From the NCBI GenBank assembly GCA_002382495.1, contig DFXW01000002.1, forward strand, positions 51,308 through 115,307: a DNA stretch of 64,000 bases, read 5' to 3'. Source of the stretch: Flavobacterium sp. UBA4098. Lineage in GTDB: Bacteria > Bacteroidota > Bacteroidia > Flavobacteriales > Flavobacteriaceae. Below are positions 9,393 through 18,081 of this stretch, piece by piece. The notes below the pieces were generated by a model, which worked only from the letters and a program-made list of their open reading frames with translations, searched no databases and was not told where the DNA came from. Position numbers and translations under genes: made by a program. Every line of letters starts with the position of its first letter. Position 1 is the stretch's first letter.

Positions 9393-9434
9393 TAAAAAAA
9401 AGCCGTTACACTAAGTGTACGGCTTATTTTTTTT
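9393..9434. terminator. Bidirectional terminator between convergent genes
   Basis: The stem AAGCCG-TACAC / GTGTA-CGGCTT has one bulged T. It is flanked by an A-run on the left and a T-run on the right, so it can end both the DUF1508 gene and the small lipoprotein gene. Confidence 0.85.
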
Positions 9435-9449
9435 CTGTGTAGTAATTAA

Positions 9450-9632
9450 TTACTTTGCAGCAGCAGCAGTATCAACAGCAGCAGTATCAACAGCAGCAGT
9501 ATCAACAGCAGCAGTGTCAACAGCAACAGCAGTAGTATCTACAGCAGCTTCTTCAGCAGGAGCTTCAGCTTTTTTACAAGATACAACAGTTAAAACAGCA
9601 ACAACAGCTAAACTTAAAAATACTTTTTTCAT
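9450..9632 (-). CDS. Tiny lipoprotein with AVDTA pentapeptide repeats
   Basis: A 60-residue precursor: a lipoprotein signal (MKKVFLSLAVVAVLTVVSC) with the lipobox Cys at residue 19, then an Ala/Glu-rich stretch, then a run of Ala-Val-Asp-Thr-Ala pentapeptides to the C-terminus. After processing it would be a lipid-anchored acidic peptide of about 42 residues. The plus-strand reading of the same DNA is an Ala/Ser/Thr-rich shadow without these features. Such small Ala/Asp/Thr-rich lipoproteins are common in flavobacteria; no function is known to me. It is flanked by its own terminator and is probably monocistronic. Confidence 0.8.
   Translation of the reverse strand: MKKVFLSLAVVAVLTVVSCKKAEAPAEEAAVDTTAVAVDTAAVDTAAVDTAAVDTAAAAK
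9463..9522. repeat. 15-bp tandem repeat inside the small lipoprotein gene
   Basis: Four consecutive units of GCAGCAGTATCAACA (9463, 9478, 9493, 9508; the fourth has one A-to-G change), followed by a degenerate copy. In the minus-strand frame each unit encodes one pentapeptide, so copy-number changes keep the frame. Confidence 0.95.
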
Positions 9633-9802
9633 CTTAATTTATTATAAAAGGTTAATTATTAATTCGTGGCAAAGATATAAAATTTTTAATATGTAAAATA
9701 TTTTTTCATTTTTTTTTTAAATAATATTCGACAATTTCTATACTTTTTATCAAAAAAGGTCGAAAATCAGCAATTCATATCAAATTACAACAAAAAATTC
9801 GG

Positions 9803-11029
9803 TTATAAATTTTTCATAATTGTAGCAACTGCACCGGTGTTATTTTGGACAAAAGTTGCACTGATTGTACCTTTATTTTTTCGTACTTCACTATCGGAAA
9901 TTAATTCATTCAAAACCGCTTCTAATTGTTCTGAATTTGTAATAGAAATACAACCTCTTAAACGAACCAAATCTATTGCTTCGGCAAAATGCGAATAATT
10001 GGGTCCAATCACTATTGGGATTCCAAATGTAGCTGGTTCCAAGATGTTATGTATTCCAGGATGACCAAATCCACCTCCCACATAGGCAATGTCGGCATAA
10101 CTGTAAATTTTAGTTAAGATTCCGATAGTGTCAATGATAAAAACATCATAATAGGCCATGTCTTTATTTTCTTTTTCTGAAAACAAAAGTGTTTTTTTGG
10201 TACAATTGGTTTTAAAATATTGAATTTGTTCCGGTTTAATGTTATGTGGCGCAATAATAAATTTGCAATCTTGTGTACTAGAATTAATATAATCCAGCAA
10301 TAATTCTTCATCTTTAGGCCAAGAACTTCCAATAACGATGGTTGTTTTATTGGCTTTAAATCGCCCTATATAATCTAAACTATTGTCTTTTTCTACAATA
10401 GATGCGACTCTGTCAAAACGAGTGTCTCCCGAAATAGTTGCATTCTGTAATCCTAAGCGTTGAAGAAGCTGTAATGAACTTTCGTTTTGGACAAAGAAAT
10501 GGGTAAATGATTCTAGTGCTTTTCTGTAAAATCCGCCATACCATCTAAAGAAAGCTTGTTTTTCTCTAAAAATTCCTGAAATCAAATAGGTTGGAATATT
10601 TCGCTTTTTTAATTCGCTCAAATAATTTGGCCAAAATTCATATTTTATGAAGAAGACCATTTCTGGATTGACTAATTCAATGAACTTTTTTGCATTGTTT
10701 ATGGTATCTAGAGGCAAATAAACGGTTGTGTCTGCAACGGTATTGTTTTTTCTAACTTCATACCCTGAAGGCGAAAAAAAGCTTACTACAATTTTATGGT
10801 TGGGATATTTTTCTTTTATTTTTTCAATCACAGGTAAACCCTGTTCATATTCTCCTAGAGAAGCGGCATGGAACCAGATTGTTTTGTCTTCGGTTTTGAT
10901 TTTAGCTTTTAAGGTAGTGAATACACCTTCTCTTCCTGAAACAAATAGTCTGATTTTTGGCACAAAGACAGCGACGATCTGTAACAATAGTCCAGCAATA
11001 GCAACAATTATACTGTAAATAAAATGCAT
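9803..11029 (-). CDS. waaA: 3-deoxy-D-manno-octulosonic acid (Kdo) transferase
   Basis: WaaA/KdtA transfers Kdo to lipid IV-A in lipopolysaccharide assembly at the inner face of the inner membrane. The 408-residue protein starts with a membrane anchor (MHFIYSIIVAIAGLLLQIV). The N-terminal glycosyltransferase domain has the family motifs IWFHAASLGEYEQ and FFIKYEFWPNYL, where the HAASxGE motif carries the catalytic Glu; the C-terminal GT-B domain has DTIGILTKIYSYADIAYVGGGF and GHPGIHNILEP. An upstream in-frame ATG at 11086 would add 19 polar residues before the anchor, so I prefer 11029. It is divergent from the aminotransferase gene. Confidence 0.92.
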   Translation of the reverse strand: MHFIYSIIVAIAGLLLQIVAVFVPKIRLFVSGREGVFTTLKAKIKTEDKTIWFHAASLGEYEQGLPVIEKIKEKYPNHKIVVSFFSPSGYEVRKNNTVADTTVYLPLDTINNAKKFIELVNPEMVFFIKYEFWPNYLSELKKRNIPTYLISGIFREKQAFFRWYGGFYRKALESFTHFFVQNESSLQLLQRLGLQNATISGDTRFDRVASIVEKDNSLDYIGRFKANKTTIVIGSSWPKDEELLLDYINSSTQDCKFIIAPHNIKPEQIQYFKTNCTKKTLLFSEKENKDMAYYDVFIIDTIGILTKIYSYADIAYVGGGFGHPGIHNILEPATFGIPIVIGPNYSHFAEAIDLVRLRGCISITNSEQLEAVLNELISDSEVRKNKGTISATFVQNNTGAVATIMKNL

Positions 11030-11180
11030 ACCCCAAATTTTGGTGCTAAAATACAGTTTCTTTATTTTATTTTGATTGGTTAGCACTCATTAAATACCTA
11101 TTTTTGTTTTTCGTTTTTCAAATGGATTCACTTTAAATGGAATTTTAATTATAAATCTTCCCATCTTAAACAAAAAGTAA

Positions 11181-12314
11181 ATGAAAAAAATTCAAATGGT
11201 TGACTTAAAAGGTCAATACGATGCGATAAAAGATACTGTAAATACTTCGATTCAAGAAGTTTTAGATTCCAATGCCTATATCAACGGACCGCAGGTTCAT
11301 GCATTCCAAAAATCATTAGAAGATTATTTAGGAGTGAAACACGTGATTCCTTGTGCCAATGGTACCGATGCGTTGCAAATCGCCATGATGGGATTAGGAT
11401 TGCAACCCGGAGATGAAGTAATAACGGCTGATTTTACCTTTGCTGCAACTGTTGAAGTAATAGCTTTGCTACAATTAACTCCTGTTTTGGTTGATGTAGA
11501 TATGTACAACATGAATATCAATATTGATAAAATCAGGAAAGCTATTACGCCAAAAACGAAAGCCATTGTACCAGTGCATTTGTTTGGACGTGCGGCCAAT
11601 ATGGAAGCAATTATGGCTTTGGCCAAAGAACATAACTTATTTGTAATAGAAGACAATGCCCAAGCGATTGGAGCCAATTGTAAGTTTTCGGATGGAACGA
11701 AAAAGAAAGCAGGAACGATTGGTCATGTGGGTGCAACTTCTTTTTTTCCTTCTAAAAATTTAGGATGTTATGGCGATGGTGGCGCCATTTTTACCAATGA
11801 TGATACTTTAGCACATACCCTTCGTGGGATTGTGAATCACGGAATGTACGAAAGATACCACCATGATGTTGTGGGTGTAAATTCTCGATTGGATAGTATT
11901 CAAGCGGCGGTTTTAAATGCCAAATTACCATTATTAGATCAATACAGTAAAGCCAGACAAAATGCCGCTAGAAAATACACTGCAGCGCTTGAAGGTCATA
12001 AAAACATCATTGCGCCAAGTATTTGTGATATCTGTGATTGTCACGTTTTTCATCAATATACCCTCCGAATTATTGATGCGGATAGAAATGGATTGATGCA
12101 ACACTTACTGGACAAAGGAATTCCTTGTGCAATTTACTACCCAATTCCATTGCACAGTCAAAAAGCCTATGCCGATGCCCGTTACAAAGAAGAAGATTTT
12201 CCGGTAACCAATCAATTAGTGAAAGAAGTTATTTCGTTACCTATGCATACCGAATTGGATGACGAACAAATCCAATTCATTACGCAAAGTATTCTGGAAT
12301 TTTTAAACAAATAG
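11181..12314 (+). CDS. DegT/DnrJ/EryC1/StrS-family sugar aminotransferase
   Basis: A PLP-dependent transaminase of 377 residues that aminates keto-sugar nucleotides. The Schiff-base lysine is K192 in SFFPSKNLGCYGDGG; other family motifs are NGTDAL near 60, VIEDNAQAIGA and the C-terminal PIPLHSQ. The length is normal. It lies 22 bases upstream of galE, so the two are probably cotranscribed and serve surface-polysaccharide or O-antigen sugar synthesis. The sequence resembles the WbpE/WlbC-type subgroup, but the exact substrate cannot be fixed without the missing sugar-pathway partners. Confidence 0.88.
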   Translation: MKKIQMVDLKGQYDAIKDTVNTSIQEVLDSNAYINGPQVHAFQKSLEDYLGVKHVIPCANGTDALQIAMMGLGLQPGDEVITADFTFAATVEVIALLQLTPVLVDVDMYNMNINIDKIRKAITPKTKAIVPVHLFGRAANMEAIMALAKEHNLFVIEDNAQAIGANCKFSDGTKKKAGTIGHVGATSFFPSKNLGCYGDGGAIFTNDDTLAHTLRGIVNHGMYERYHHDVVGVNSRLDSIQAAVLNAKLPLLDQYSKARQNAARKYTAALEGHKNIIAPSICDICDCHVFHQYTLRIIDADRNGLMQHLLDKGIPCAIYYPIPLHSQKAYADARYKEEDFPVTNQLVKEVISLPMHTELDDEQIQFITQSILEFLNK

Positions 12315-12336
12315 TTAATTCAATACGCAAAAGCAA

Positions 12337-13350
12337 ATGAAAATATTGGTAACTGGAGGTTTGGGTTTTATTGGTTCGCACACCGTTGTCGAACTACAAA
12401 ATGAGGGTTTCGAAGTAATTGTTGTCGATAATTTATCCAATACTTCATTGTCCGTTTTGGATGGTATTCAAAATATCACTGGTATAGTTCCCGCTTTTGA
12501 GCAATTGGATTTGCGTGACAAACAGAAGGTAAGTGATTTTTTTAATCGACATACCGATATTGAAGGAGTGATTCATTTTGCGGCTTCCAAAGCAGTAGGA
12601 GAGAGTGTTGGAAATCCATTGTTGTATTATGAAAACAACATCAATGTATTGGTGTATATTTTGCAAGAATTGGAAAAAAAATCTGCTTCTAATTTAATTT
12701 TTAGTTCCTCTTGTACCGTTTATGGTCAAGCCGAAACGATGCCCATTACCGAAGATTCCTCAGTTCAAACGGCCATGTCACCCTATGGTAATACCAAACA
12801 AATTGGTGAAGAAATCATAACTGATGCTGCAAAAGCTACCCATATTAACGCCATTTTATTGCGTTATTTTAATCCGATAGGTTCGCATCCTTCTGCTGAA
12901 ATTGGAGAGTTGCCTTTGGGTGTTCCGCAAAATTTAGTTCCGTTTATTACCCAAACTGGAATTGGTTTGCGTCAAGAATTATCAGTGTATGGAAATGATT
13001 ATCCAACTCCAGATGGCACAGCTGTTCGCGATTACATTCATGTAGTAGATTTGGCGAAAGCCCATGTGATTGCCATGCAACGTTTGTTGAACAAAAAGAA
13101 TGTAGCCAAAGTAGAAACCTTTAATTTAGGAACTGGTACAGGAAGTTCTGTTTTAGAGGTTATACATGCTTTTGAAAAAGTAAGCGGACAAAAATTGCCT
13201 TATAAAATTGTAGCGCGTAGAGAAGGTGATATCACCGAGGCCTATGCCAATACTCATAAAGCCAATACCATTTTGGGTTGGAAAGCCGAATCAACTCTTG
13301 AAGAAGCGATGGCGAGTGCCTGGAAATGGGAACAAAAAATAAGAAGCTAA
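12337..13350 (+). CDS. galE: UDP-glucose 4-epimerase
   Basis: A 337-residue extended short-chain dehydrogenase that interconverts UDP-glucose and UDP-galactose. The NAD-binding motif GGLGFIG is at about 7-13, the catalytic Ser region is FSSSCTVYG, and the catalytic Tyr-x-x-x-Lys is Y150-K154 (YGNTK). LRYFNPIGSHPSAEIGE and DGTAVRDYIHVVDLA are typical GalE substrate-site segments. It follows the aminotransferase gene in an apparent operon, and its stop overlaps the convergent M23-type gene by four bases. Confidence 0.94.
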   Translation: MKILVTGGLGFIGSHTVVELQNEGFEVIVVDNLSNTSLSVLDGIQNITGIVPAFEQLDLRDKQKVSDFFNRHTDIEGVIHFAASKAVGESVGNPLLYYENNINVLVYILQELEKKSASNLIFSSSCTVYGQAETMPITEDSSVQTAMSPYGNTKQIGEEIITDAAKATHINAILLRYFNPIGSHPSAEIGELPLGVPQNLVPFITQTGIGLRQELSVYGNDYPTPDGTAVRDYIHVVDLAKAHVIAMQRLLNKKNVAKVETFNLGTGTGSSVLEVIHAFEKVSGQKLPYKIVARREGDITEAYANTHKANTILGWKAESTLEEAMASAWKWEQKIRS

Positions 13351-14018
13351 TTTATTTTTAATAGTACATTCGGGTTAGGGCAATTAGCAATGTAATGATT
13401 CAATGTAGTTGAACTACAAACTCCTGGATAATCGCCTTTTTTGTTTTCCATATCAATGATTATTTGAAAGTGTAAATGCGGGGCATAATCACCATTGATA
13501 GGGGGTAGGCCTAGATTGGCAAATTCCTCGCCTTGTGCAATACGATCTCCTACATGCTTTCCTTTCAAACTTTCTTCGCTTAAATGACCGTACAACGTAT
13601 GAAAAACAATCCCTTCTAATTCATGCTCAATAATAATCGTTGGACCATAATCGCCTAAAGCCGTATTATTTTGTAAACTGTGAATCGTTCCACCTAAGGC
13701 AGCATGAACCGAAACCGATTCATTGATCCATAAATCTAGTCCAATATGAATATTGCGTTCTTCGGTATTTTCAGCTTTAAAAACACTACTTCTTTGGTAT
13801 AAATTGCGAATTTCTTGGTAGCCCCCAAAAGCTATTTTTCCATTATTGGCCTCCAAATGATTTTGAATAAAAACACCATACTCTTTAGCTGTTGTTAGAT
13901 TGTGAATTCTTGGATTTGAAATGGATAAATCCAACGGAACATATTCTGAATAAGGAATATGGGGCGCTATCACTTTTGAGGCTTCGCAACCACTTAGTAG
14001 TTCGATTATTGTTTTCAT
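13347..14018 (-). CDS. M23/LytM-type metallopeptidase-like protein without a signal peptide
   Basis: A 223-residue protein with an M23 fold. The zinc and catalytic residues of LytM-type endopeptidases are present: H91-x-x-x-D95 (HIGLDLW), H145 (LYGHLS) and H181-x-H183 (HLHFQI). About 85 residues precede the domain and contain no signal peptide, lipobox or membrane segment. M23 enzymes normally cut peptidoglycan cross-bridges outside the cytoplasm, so its location is unexplained. It is flanked upstream by fabD with a terminator between, so it is probably expressed alone. The peptidase role is inferred from motifs only. Confidence 0.82.
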   Translation of the reverse strand: MKTIIELLSGCEASKVIAPHIPYSEYVPLDLSISNPRIHNLTTAKEYGVFIQNHLEANNGKIAFGGYQEIRNLYQRSSVFKAENTEERNIHIGLDLWINESVSVHAALGGTIHSLQNNTALGDYGPTIIIEHELEGIVFHTLYGHLSEESLKGKHVGDRIAQGEEFANLGLPPINGDYAPHLHFQIIIDMENKKGDYPGVCSSTTLNHYIANCPNPNVLLKIN

Positions 14019-14039
14019 ATTTTTTTTGTATTTCCAAAA

Positions 14040-14076
14040 ATAAAAAAATCCTCATAAATGTAATCTATGAGGATTT
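14040..14076 (-). terminator. Terminator downstream of fabD
   Basis: The stem AAATCCTCATA / TATGAGGATTT with a 9-base loop is followed on the minus strand by seven T residues. It ends the fabD transcript before the M23-type gene. Confidence 0.83.
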
Positions 14077-14096
14077 GTTACTTTATTATCTGCTAT

Positions 14097-14969
14097 TTAG
14101 GCATTAGCTGTGACAGCTTCTTTGTCAATTTTTCCAATGAGACCGGATAACACTTTTCCTGGTCCTACTTCAGTAAAACTAGTGGCGCCATCTGCAATCA
14201 TTTGTTGAACAGACTGCGTCCATTTTACAGGAGCAGTCAATTGAATGATTAGATTTTTCTTGATTTCAGCTGGGTCGGCAACTGCACTGGCAGTTACATT
14301 TTGATACACAGGACAAATTGGAGTTGAGAAAGTAGTTGCTTCAATAGCTGCTGCTAATTCTTCTCTAGCCGGTTCCATCATTGGCGAATGGAATGCACCG
14401 CCAACAGGCAAAATCAATGCGCGTTTGGCACCCGCTTCTTTCATTTTTTCACAAGCCAATTCCACCGCTTTGTATTCGCCAGAAATTACTAATTGTCCAG
14501 GACAGTTGTAATTAGCAGCTACCACCACGCCATCAATTGAAGCGCAAATAGCCTCTACAATTGTATCGTCTAAATTCAAAACAGCTGCCATAGTTGAAGG
14601 GGTAATTTCGCAGGCTTTTTGCATTGCTAAAGCTCTTTGCGAAACTAATTTCAATCCGTCTTCAAAAGACAAAGCACCATTAGCAACTAAAGCAGAAAAT
14701 TCTCCTAAAGAGTGTCCCGCCACCATTTCTGGTTTAAAATCGGCTAAGGTTTTAGCTAAAATAACCGAGTGTAAAAAAACTGCAGGTTGTGTCACTTTGG
14801 TTTCTTTTAACTCTTCGGCCGTTCCTTCAAACATAATGTCCGTAATACGGAATCCTAAAATAGTATTCGCTTGTTCGAAAAGTTCTTTGGCTAAAGGTGA
14901 ATTTTCATATAGTTCTTTACCCATTCCGGTAAATTGTGCTCCTTGTCCAGGAAATACATATGCTTTCAT
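14097..14969 (-). CDS. fabD: Malonyl-CoA:ACP transacylase
   Basis: FabD loads malonyl groups onto acyl carrier protein for fatty-acid synthesis. The 290-residue protein has the N-terminal PGQGAQ motif at 7-12, the nucleophile S87 in GHSLGE and the catalytic His H194 in GAFHSP; it also has QPAVF near 61 and a C-terminal EVGPGKVLSGL. The length is typical. It is not adjacent to other fab genes. A hairpin terminator follows. Confidence 0.95.
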   Translation of the reverse strand: MKAYVFPGQGAQFTGMGKELYENSPLAKELFEQANTILGFRITDIMFEGTAEELKETKVTQPAVFLHSVILAKTLADFKPEMVAGHSLGEFSALVANGALSFEDGLKLVSQRALAMQKACEITPSTMAAVLNLDDTIVEAICASIDGVVVAANYNCPGQLVISGEYKAVELACEKMKEAGAKRALILPVGGAFHSPMMEPAREELAAAIEATTFSTPICPVYQNVTASAVADPAEIKKNLIIQLTAPVKWTQSVQQMIADGATSFTEVGPGKVLSGLIGKIDKEAVTANA

Positions 14970-15034
14970 AAAATATTGTTCAAGTTGGATGATTCAAGTT
15001 TTGAATTTGAACCACAAAAATACTATTTTTTGGA

Positions 15035-15751
15035 TTATTGTTCCATTGGAATTTCCAATATTAAAAAACGAGAATTCGTATTGGCTTTGATTTCAATTTC
15101 ATTGGTTTCCCAAATTCCAATAGCATCTCTTTTCTCCAGTTTTTCTCCATTTACTTCAATTTCACCTTCAATGTTCATGATGTAAAATCCGTTGCCTTTT
15201 TTTTGTAATGCTAATTTTTTAGAAAAATTGGCCTTAAAATCACTCAAATAAAACCAAGCATCTTGGTGAATCCAAACACCTTCATCATCTGGATTTGGAG
15301 ATAAAATTTGAGCAAAACTGTTTTTCTGTTGGGCAACATCTAGTGTGATTTGTTGGTAGCGAGGCTCCACATTTCGGTACTTTGGAAACAACCAAATTTG
15401 AAATAGTTTAGTTTGCAAATCAGCGTTTGGATTGAACTCACTATGCTGAATTCCAGTTCCGGCACTCATTACCTGCACATCGCCTGTCTTAATCGTAGAC
15501 GAATTACCCATGCTGTCTTTGTGTGCCAAATCACCTTCTAACGGAATCGTGATGATTTCCATATTGTCGTGTGGATGCGTACCAAAACCCATTCCAGCTG
15601 TAACGGTGTCATCATTTAAAACGCGTAACATTCCAAATTGGATGCGTTCTGGATTGTACCAACTAGCAAAACTAAAACTGTGGTACGTATTTAACCAACC
15701 GTGATTAGCATGTCCTCTTGAACTCGCTTTATGTAAAATAAAATTCTCCAT
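15035..15751 (-). CDS. Pirin family protein
   Basis: A 238-residue bicupin. The metal ligands of pirins are present in the first cupin: H59, H61, H103 and E105 (THPHDNMEI and GIQHSEFNP). Bacterial pirins include quercetin 2,3-dioxygenases and regulators of metabolic enzymes; the physiological role here is unknown. The C-terminal cupin (about 150-238) lacks a metal site, as usual in the family. It starts 12 bases downstream of the broken DUF6370 gene on the same strand. Confidence 0.9.
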   Translation of the reverse strand: MENFILHKASSRGHANHGWLNTYHSFSFASWYNPERIQFGMLRVLNDDTVTAGMGFGTHPHDNMEIITIPLEGDLAHKDSMGNSSTIKTGDVQVMSAGTGIQHSEFNPNADLQTKLFQIWLFPKYRNVEPRYQQITLDVAQQKNSFAQILSPNPDDEGVWIHQDAWFYLSDFKANFSKKLALQKKGNGFYIMNIEGEIEVNGEKLEKRDAIGIWETNEIEIKANTNSRFLILEIPMEQ

Positions 15752-15763
15752 ATTAATTTGGAT

Positions 15764-16087
15764 TTAATGTTGTTTTAGCGGTAGTAATTTAAAGCGAGTT
15801 ACAACAAATTTGTTGTCTTTTATTTCACCAATTACCTCTGCTTGGCGAATGCTAGCGCAAAATCCATCTTTGGCATGCGCATCGCCATGTGAATCTATAT
15901 TGGTACCTTCCACGAAATACGATTTGCCATCAATACGAACAGCTAAATCGCAACTTTTGCCTTCCATACCCTATTGGCATTGCCCACAAGAAGCTTCCAC
16001 AATTTGAATTTTTGAGTTGTCTTTTTTGGTTTGTGCCAAAATTATGGTACTACTCAAAAGGATAAAAAAAGTTAGTATTTTTTTCAT
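15764..16087 (-). pseudogene. DUF6370-family exported protein interrupted by an in-frame TAG
   Basis: Reading down from the ATG at 16087 gives a signal peptide (MKKILTFFILLSSTIILAQ) and then IVEASCGQCQ, followed by TAG at codon 39 (15973-15971). The same frame continues with GMEGKSCDLAVRIDGKSYF to the natural stop at 15764, giving 107 residues in all. The second half alone forms an ORF (15967-15764) with no signal peptide. I recall this family as a small exported protein with a CxxC pair and a conserved GKSCDLAVRIDG block; its function is unknown. It may be a recent nonsense mutation, a sequencing error or a read-through site; nothing else in the frame is damaged. It lies 11 bases after the U32 gene. 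Confidence 0.8.
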
Positions 16088-16098
16088 GTTTTTAGGAT

Positions 16099-17964
16099 TT
16101 AATCTTCGTCTTCAATTTCAAATTCGGCATCCTTTTCCCAGATTTCCATTTCGCAAGGTTTGCAGTTGAATTTGAGTTTGTATTCCAATTCACCTTGTTT
16201 TAAAACCAAAGGTTCTTTGACTTTTTTGTCGCGATGTTCAGGATGGTATTTTGGACAACGCTCTAACTCGTATTTGATGCAATATTTGGTCGTCATTACA
16301 CGAGATTTTCCCGGATCCCATTGCAATTCAAAAGCTTTTTCAATTTCAGTAACGCCATGACGCTCGTAGAATTTTCGCGCCATTTTATTGGCAACATTGT
16401 AAGTAAAATCCAATTGATCTATCGGGAAAGGATGATCCGTTTTAACGATTTGGTGTTCCTCTCGATGGTAATTAGCCAAACGGATTTGGGTCAAATGATC
16501 GTAAACTGTGCGGCGCATTTCATTAATTTTTGAAATCGGTAAAAACCAATTGTCTGAAAATTGAATCGTAATTTCGTCAGCGGTATAAGGTGTAAATCCT
16601 GTTTTCGCTAACTGCGTTTTGATATTATCTTCAATAGATAAATTGTTTTTAGTGGGCTCTTTGGCGTGTTCCAAATGAACGGTACTTTCATAACCATCTT
16701 CATCAGTAGCCGTTAATTGAAAACCAGTTTCGTTTTCGGTTAAAACCAAAGTGGTGCTAATCTTTCTAACGGCGCTGTCTTCACGCTCCACGATTTTAAT
16801 AAAAGCCGCATCATTATTGCGATAGATGAAAGTTCCGTCTTTGATTTCTTTTAAAACATTCGGGTAAACAATACCATTTTCGGCTTTGTTTACATAAATT
16901 CCATCAGCTTCGTTGTTTTCGTTAATGAAACACAAACCATCACCATTGTTCAGTAAATGACCATTTTCAATTTCGTACGAATTGCCAATTGTTTTAATTA
17001 GTTTTCCAATGTATTGTCCTTTGGATTTTGGACTTTCCCAAGAACCGATGGATTGGTGTCTTTCGTTGACAAAATAATCAGTATAGCCTCTATTGAATGT
17101 TCGGTTCAATTCAGAATCGAAAGTGAAGGTGCATTTACCAGAGGAAGCTTTCGTATAATTGGGGTTTTGTTCCAAGAAGGAATCTATTTTTTTTCTAAGA
17201 AACGAAACATTATTTTTGACATAAACCATGTCTTTCAAACGACCTTCGATTTTAAAAGAAACGATTCCCGCTTCGATTAAATTTGGAATTTGGTCGGTTA
17301 CATCAAAATCTTTGATGGAAAGTAAATGGCTATTTTTAATCAATGTTTCGCCGTGACCGTCAATTAAATTATAAGGTAAACGACAGTTTTGTGCACAGGA
17401 ACCGCGATTTGCCGAACGCTCGCCATTGGCTACACTCATATAACAATTTCCGCTAAAAGCCACGCACAACGCACCGGTAACAAAGAATTCTAATTCAACA
17501 TCGGTAGCTTCGCTAATTTCTTTAATTTGGTGTAAGTTCAACTCACGGGCCAAAACCACACGTTTAATTCCTGCATCGGCAAGGAATTTAATATTTTTTG
17601 GATCACGGTTATTGGCTTGCGTACTGGCATGCAACACAATGGGCGGTAACTCCATTTCTATAATGGCCATGTCCTGAATAATTAACGCATCAACCCCAAT
17701 ATGGTACAATTCCCATATCATTTGGCGACACGTTTCGAGTTCGTTATCGTATAGAATGGTGTTGATTACTACAAAAACTTGAGCGTGGTACAAATGAGCA
17801 TATTGCACTAATGCTGCCACATCTTCCATAGAATTATGGGCATTAGATCGAGCGCCAAATTGTGGTGCTCCAATATAAACAGCATCAGCGCCACTGTTGA
17901 TAGCTGCCATACCGTGTAACAAGTCTTTGGCAGGCGCTAGTATTTCTATTTTCTTTTTCGTCAT
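16099..17964 (-). CDS. rlhA: U32-family protein, RlhA-like 23S rRNA hydroxylation enzyme
   Basis: A 621-residue U32 peptidase-family protein. The N-terminal barrel begins EILAPAKDLLHGMAAINSGADAVYIGA, and four conserved cysteines (C167, C174, C190, C194) fit the Fe-S or metal site of the family. The C-terminal part (about 380-600) matches the extra domain found in RlhA, which in E. coli is needed for 5-hydroxycytidine at 23S rRNA position 2501. Members were once called collagenases; the RNA-modification role is now better supported. The RlhA assignment is by length and domain order, not by experiment. It is probably cotranscribed with the broken DUF6370 gene. Confidence 0.8.
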   Translation of the reverse strand: MTKKKIEILAPAKDLLHGMAAINSGADAVYIGAPQFGARSNAHNSMEDVAALVQYAHLYHAQVFVVINTILYDNELETCRQMIWELYHIGVDALIIQDMAIIEMELPPIVLHASTQANNRDPKNIKFLADAGIKRVVLARELNLHQIKEISEATDVELEFFVTGALCVAFSGNCYMSVANGERSANRGSCAQNCRLPYNLIDGHGETLIKNSHLLSIKDFDVTDQIPNLIEAGIVSFKIEGRLKDMVYVKNNVSFLRKKIDSFLEQNPNYTKASSGKCTFTFDSELNRTFNRGYTDYFVNERHQSIGSWESPKSKGQYIGKLIKTIGNSYEIENGHLLNNGDGLCFINENNEADGIYVNKAENGIVYPNVLKEIKDGTFIYRNNDAAFIKIVEREDSAVRKISTTLVLTENETGFQLTATDEDGYESTVHLEHAKEPTKNNLSIEDNIKTQLAKTGFTPYTADEITIQFSDNWFLPISKINEMRRTVYDHLTQIRLANYHREEHQIVKTDHPFPIDQLDFTYNVANKMARKFYERHGVTEIEKAFELQWDPGKSRVMTTKYCIKYELERCPKYHPEHRDKKVKEPLVLKQGELEYKLKFNCKPCEMEIWEKDAEFEIEDED

Positions 17965-18081
17965 ATAGGGTATTTCTTTTTGGGAAATGAGTTTGCAAAG
18001 TTCTTATAAATAATTGGGATTTTTTGGAAAAAGTTGCAAAGATTGTTGTTGTAGTTTACCAACTCTTTTACTCAATCGGTT

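Noticed and set aside
9463..9522. The 15-bp tandem repeat as a possible CRISPR array
   Set aside because: Units are contiguous with no spacers, and they code for a pentapeptide repeat.
9415..9696. A plus-strand Ala/Ser/Thr-rich ORF over the 15-bp repeat
   Set aside because: The minus strand has a perfect lipoprotein signal and an acidic repeat, and lies beside a matching terminator; the plus frame is its shadow.
12337..13350. The aminotransferase and galE as part of an O-antigen or capsule island
   Set aside because: Only two sugar genes are present, with no glycosyltransferases, flippase or polymerase nearby and no change in base composition.
15971..15973. Recoding of the TAG in the DUF6370 gene as a special amino acid
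   Set aside because: Pyrrolysine use would need pylT/pylS, which are unknown in flavobacteria, and no recoding element is visible. Mutation, sequencing error or simple read-through are simpler.
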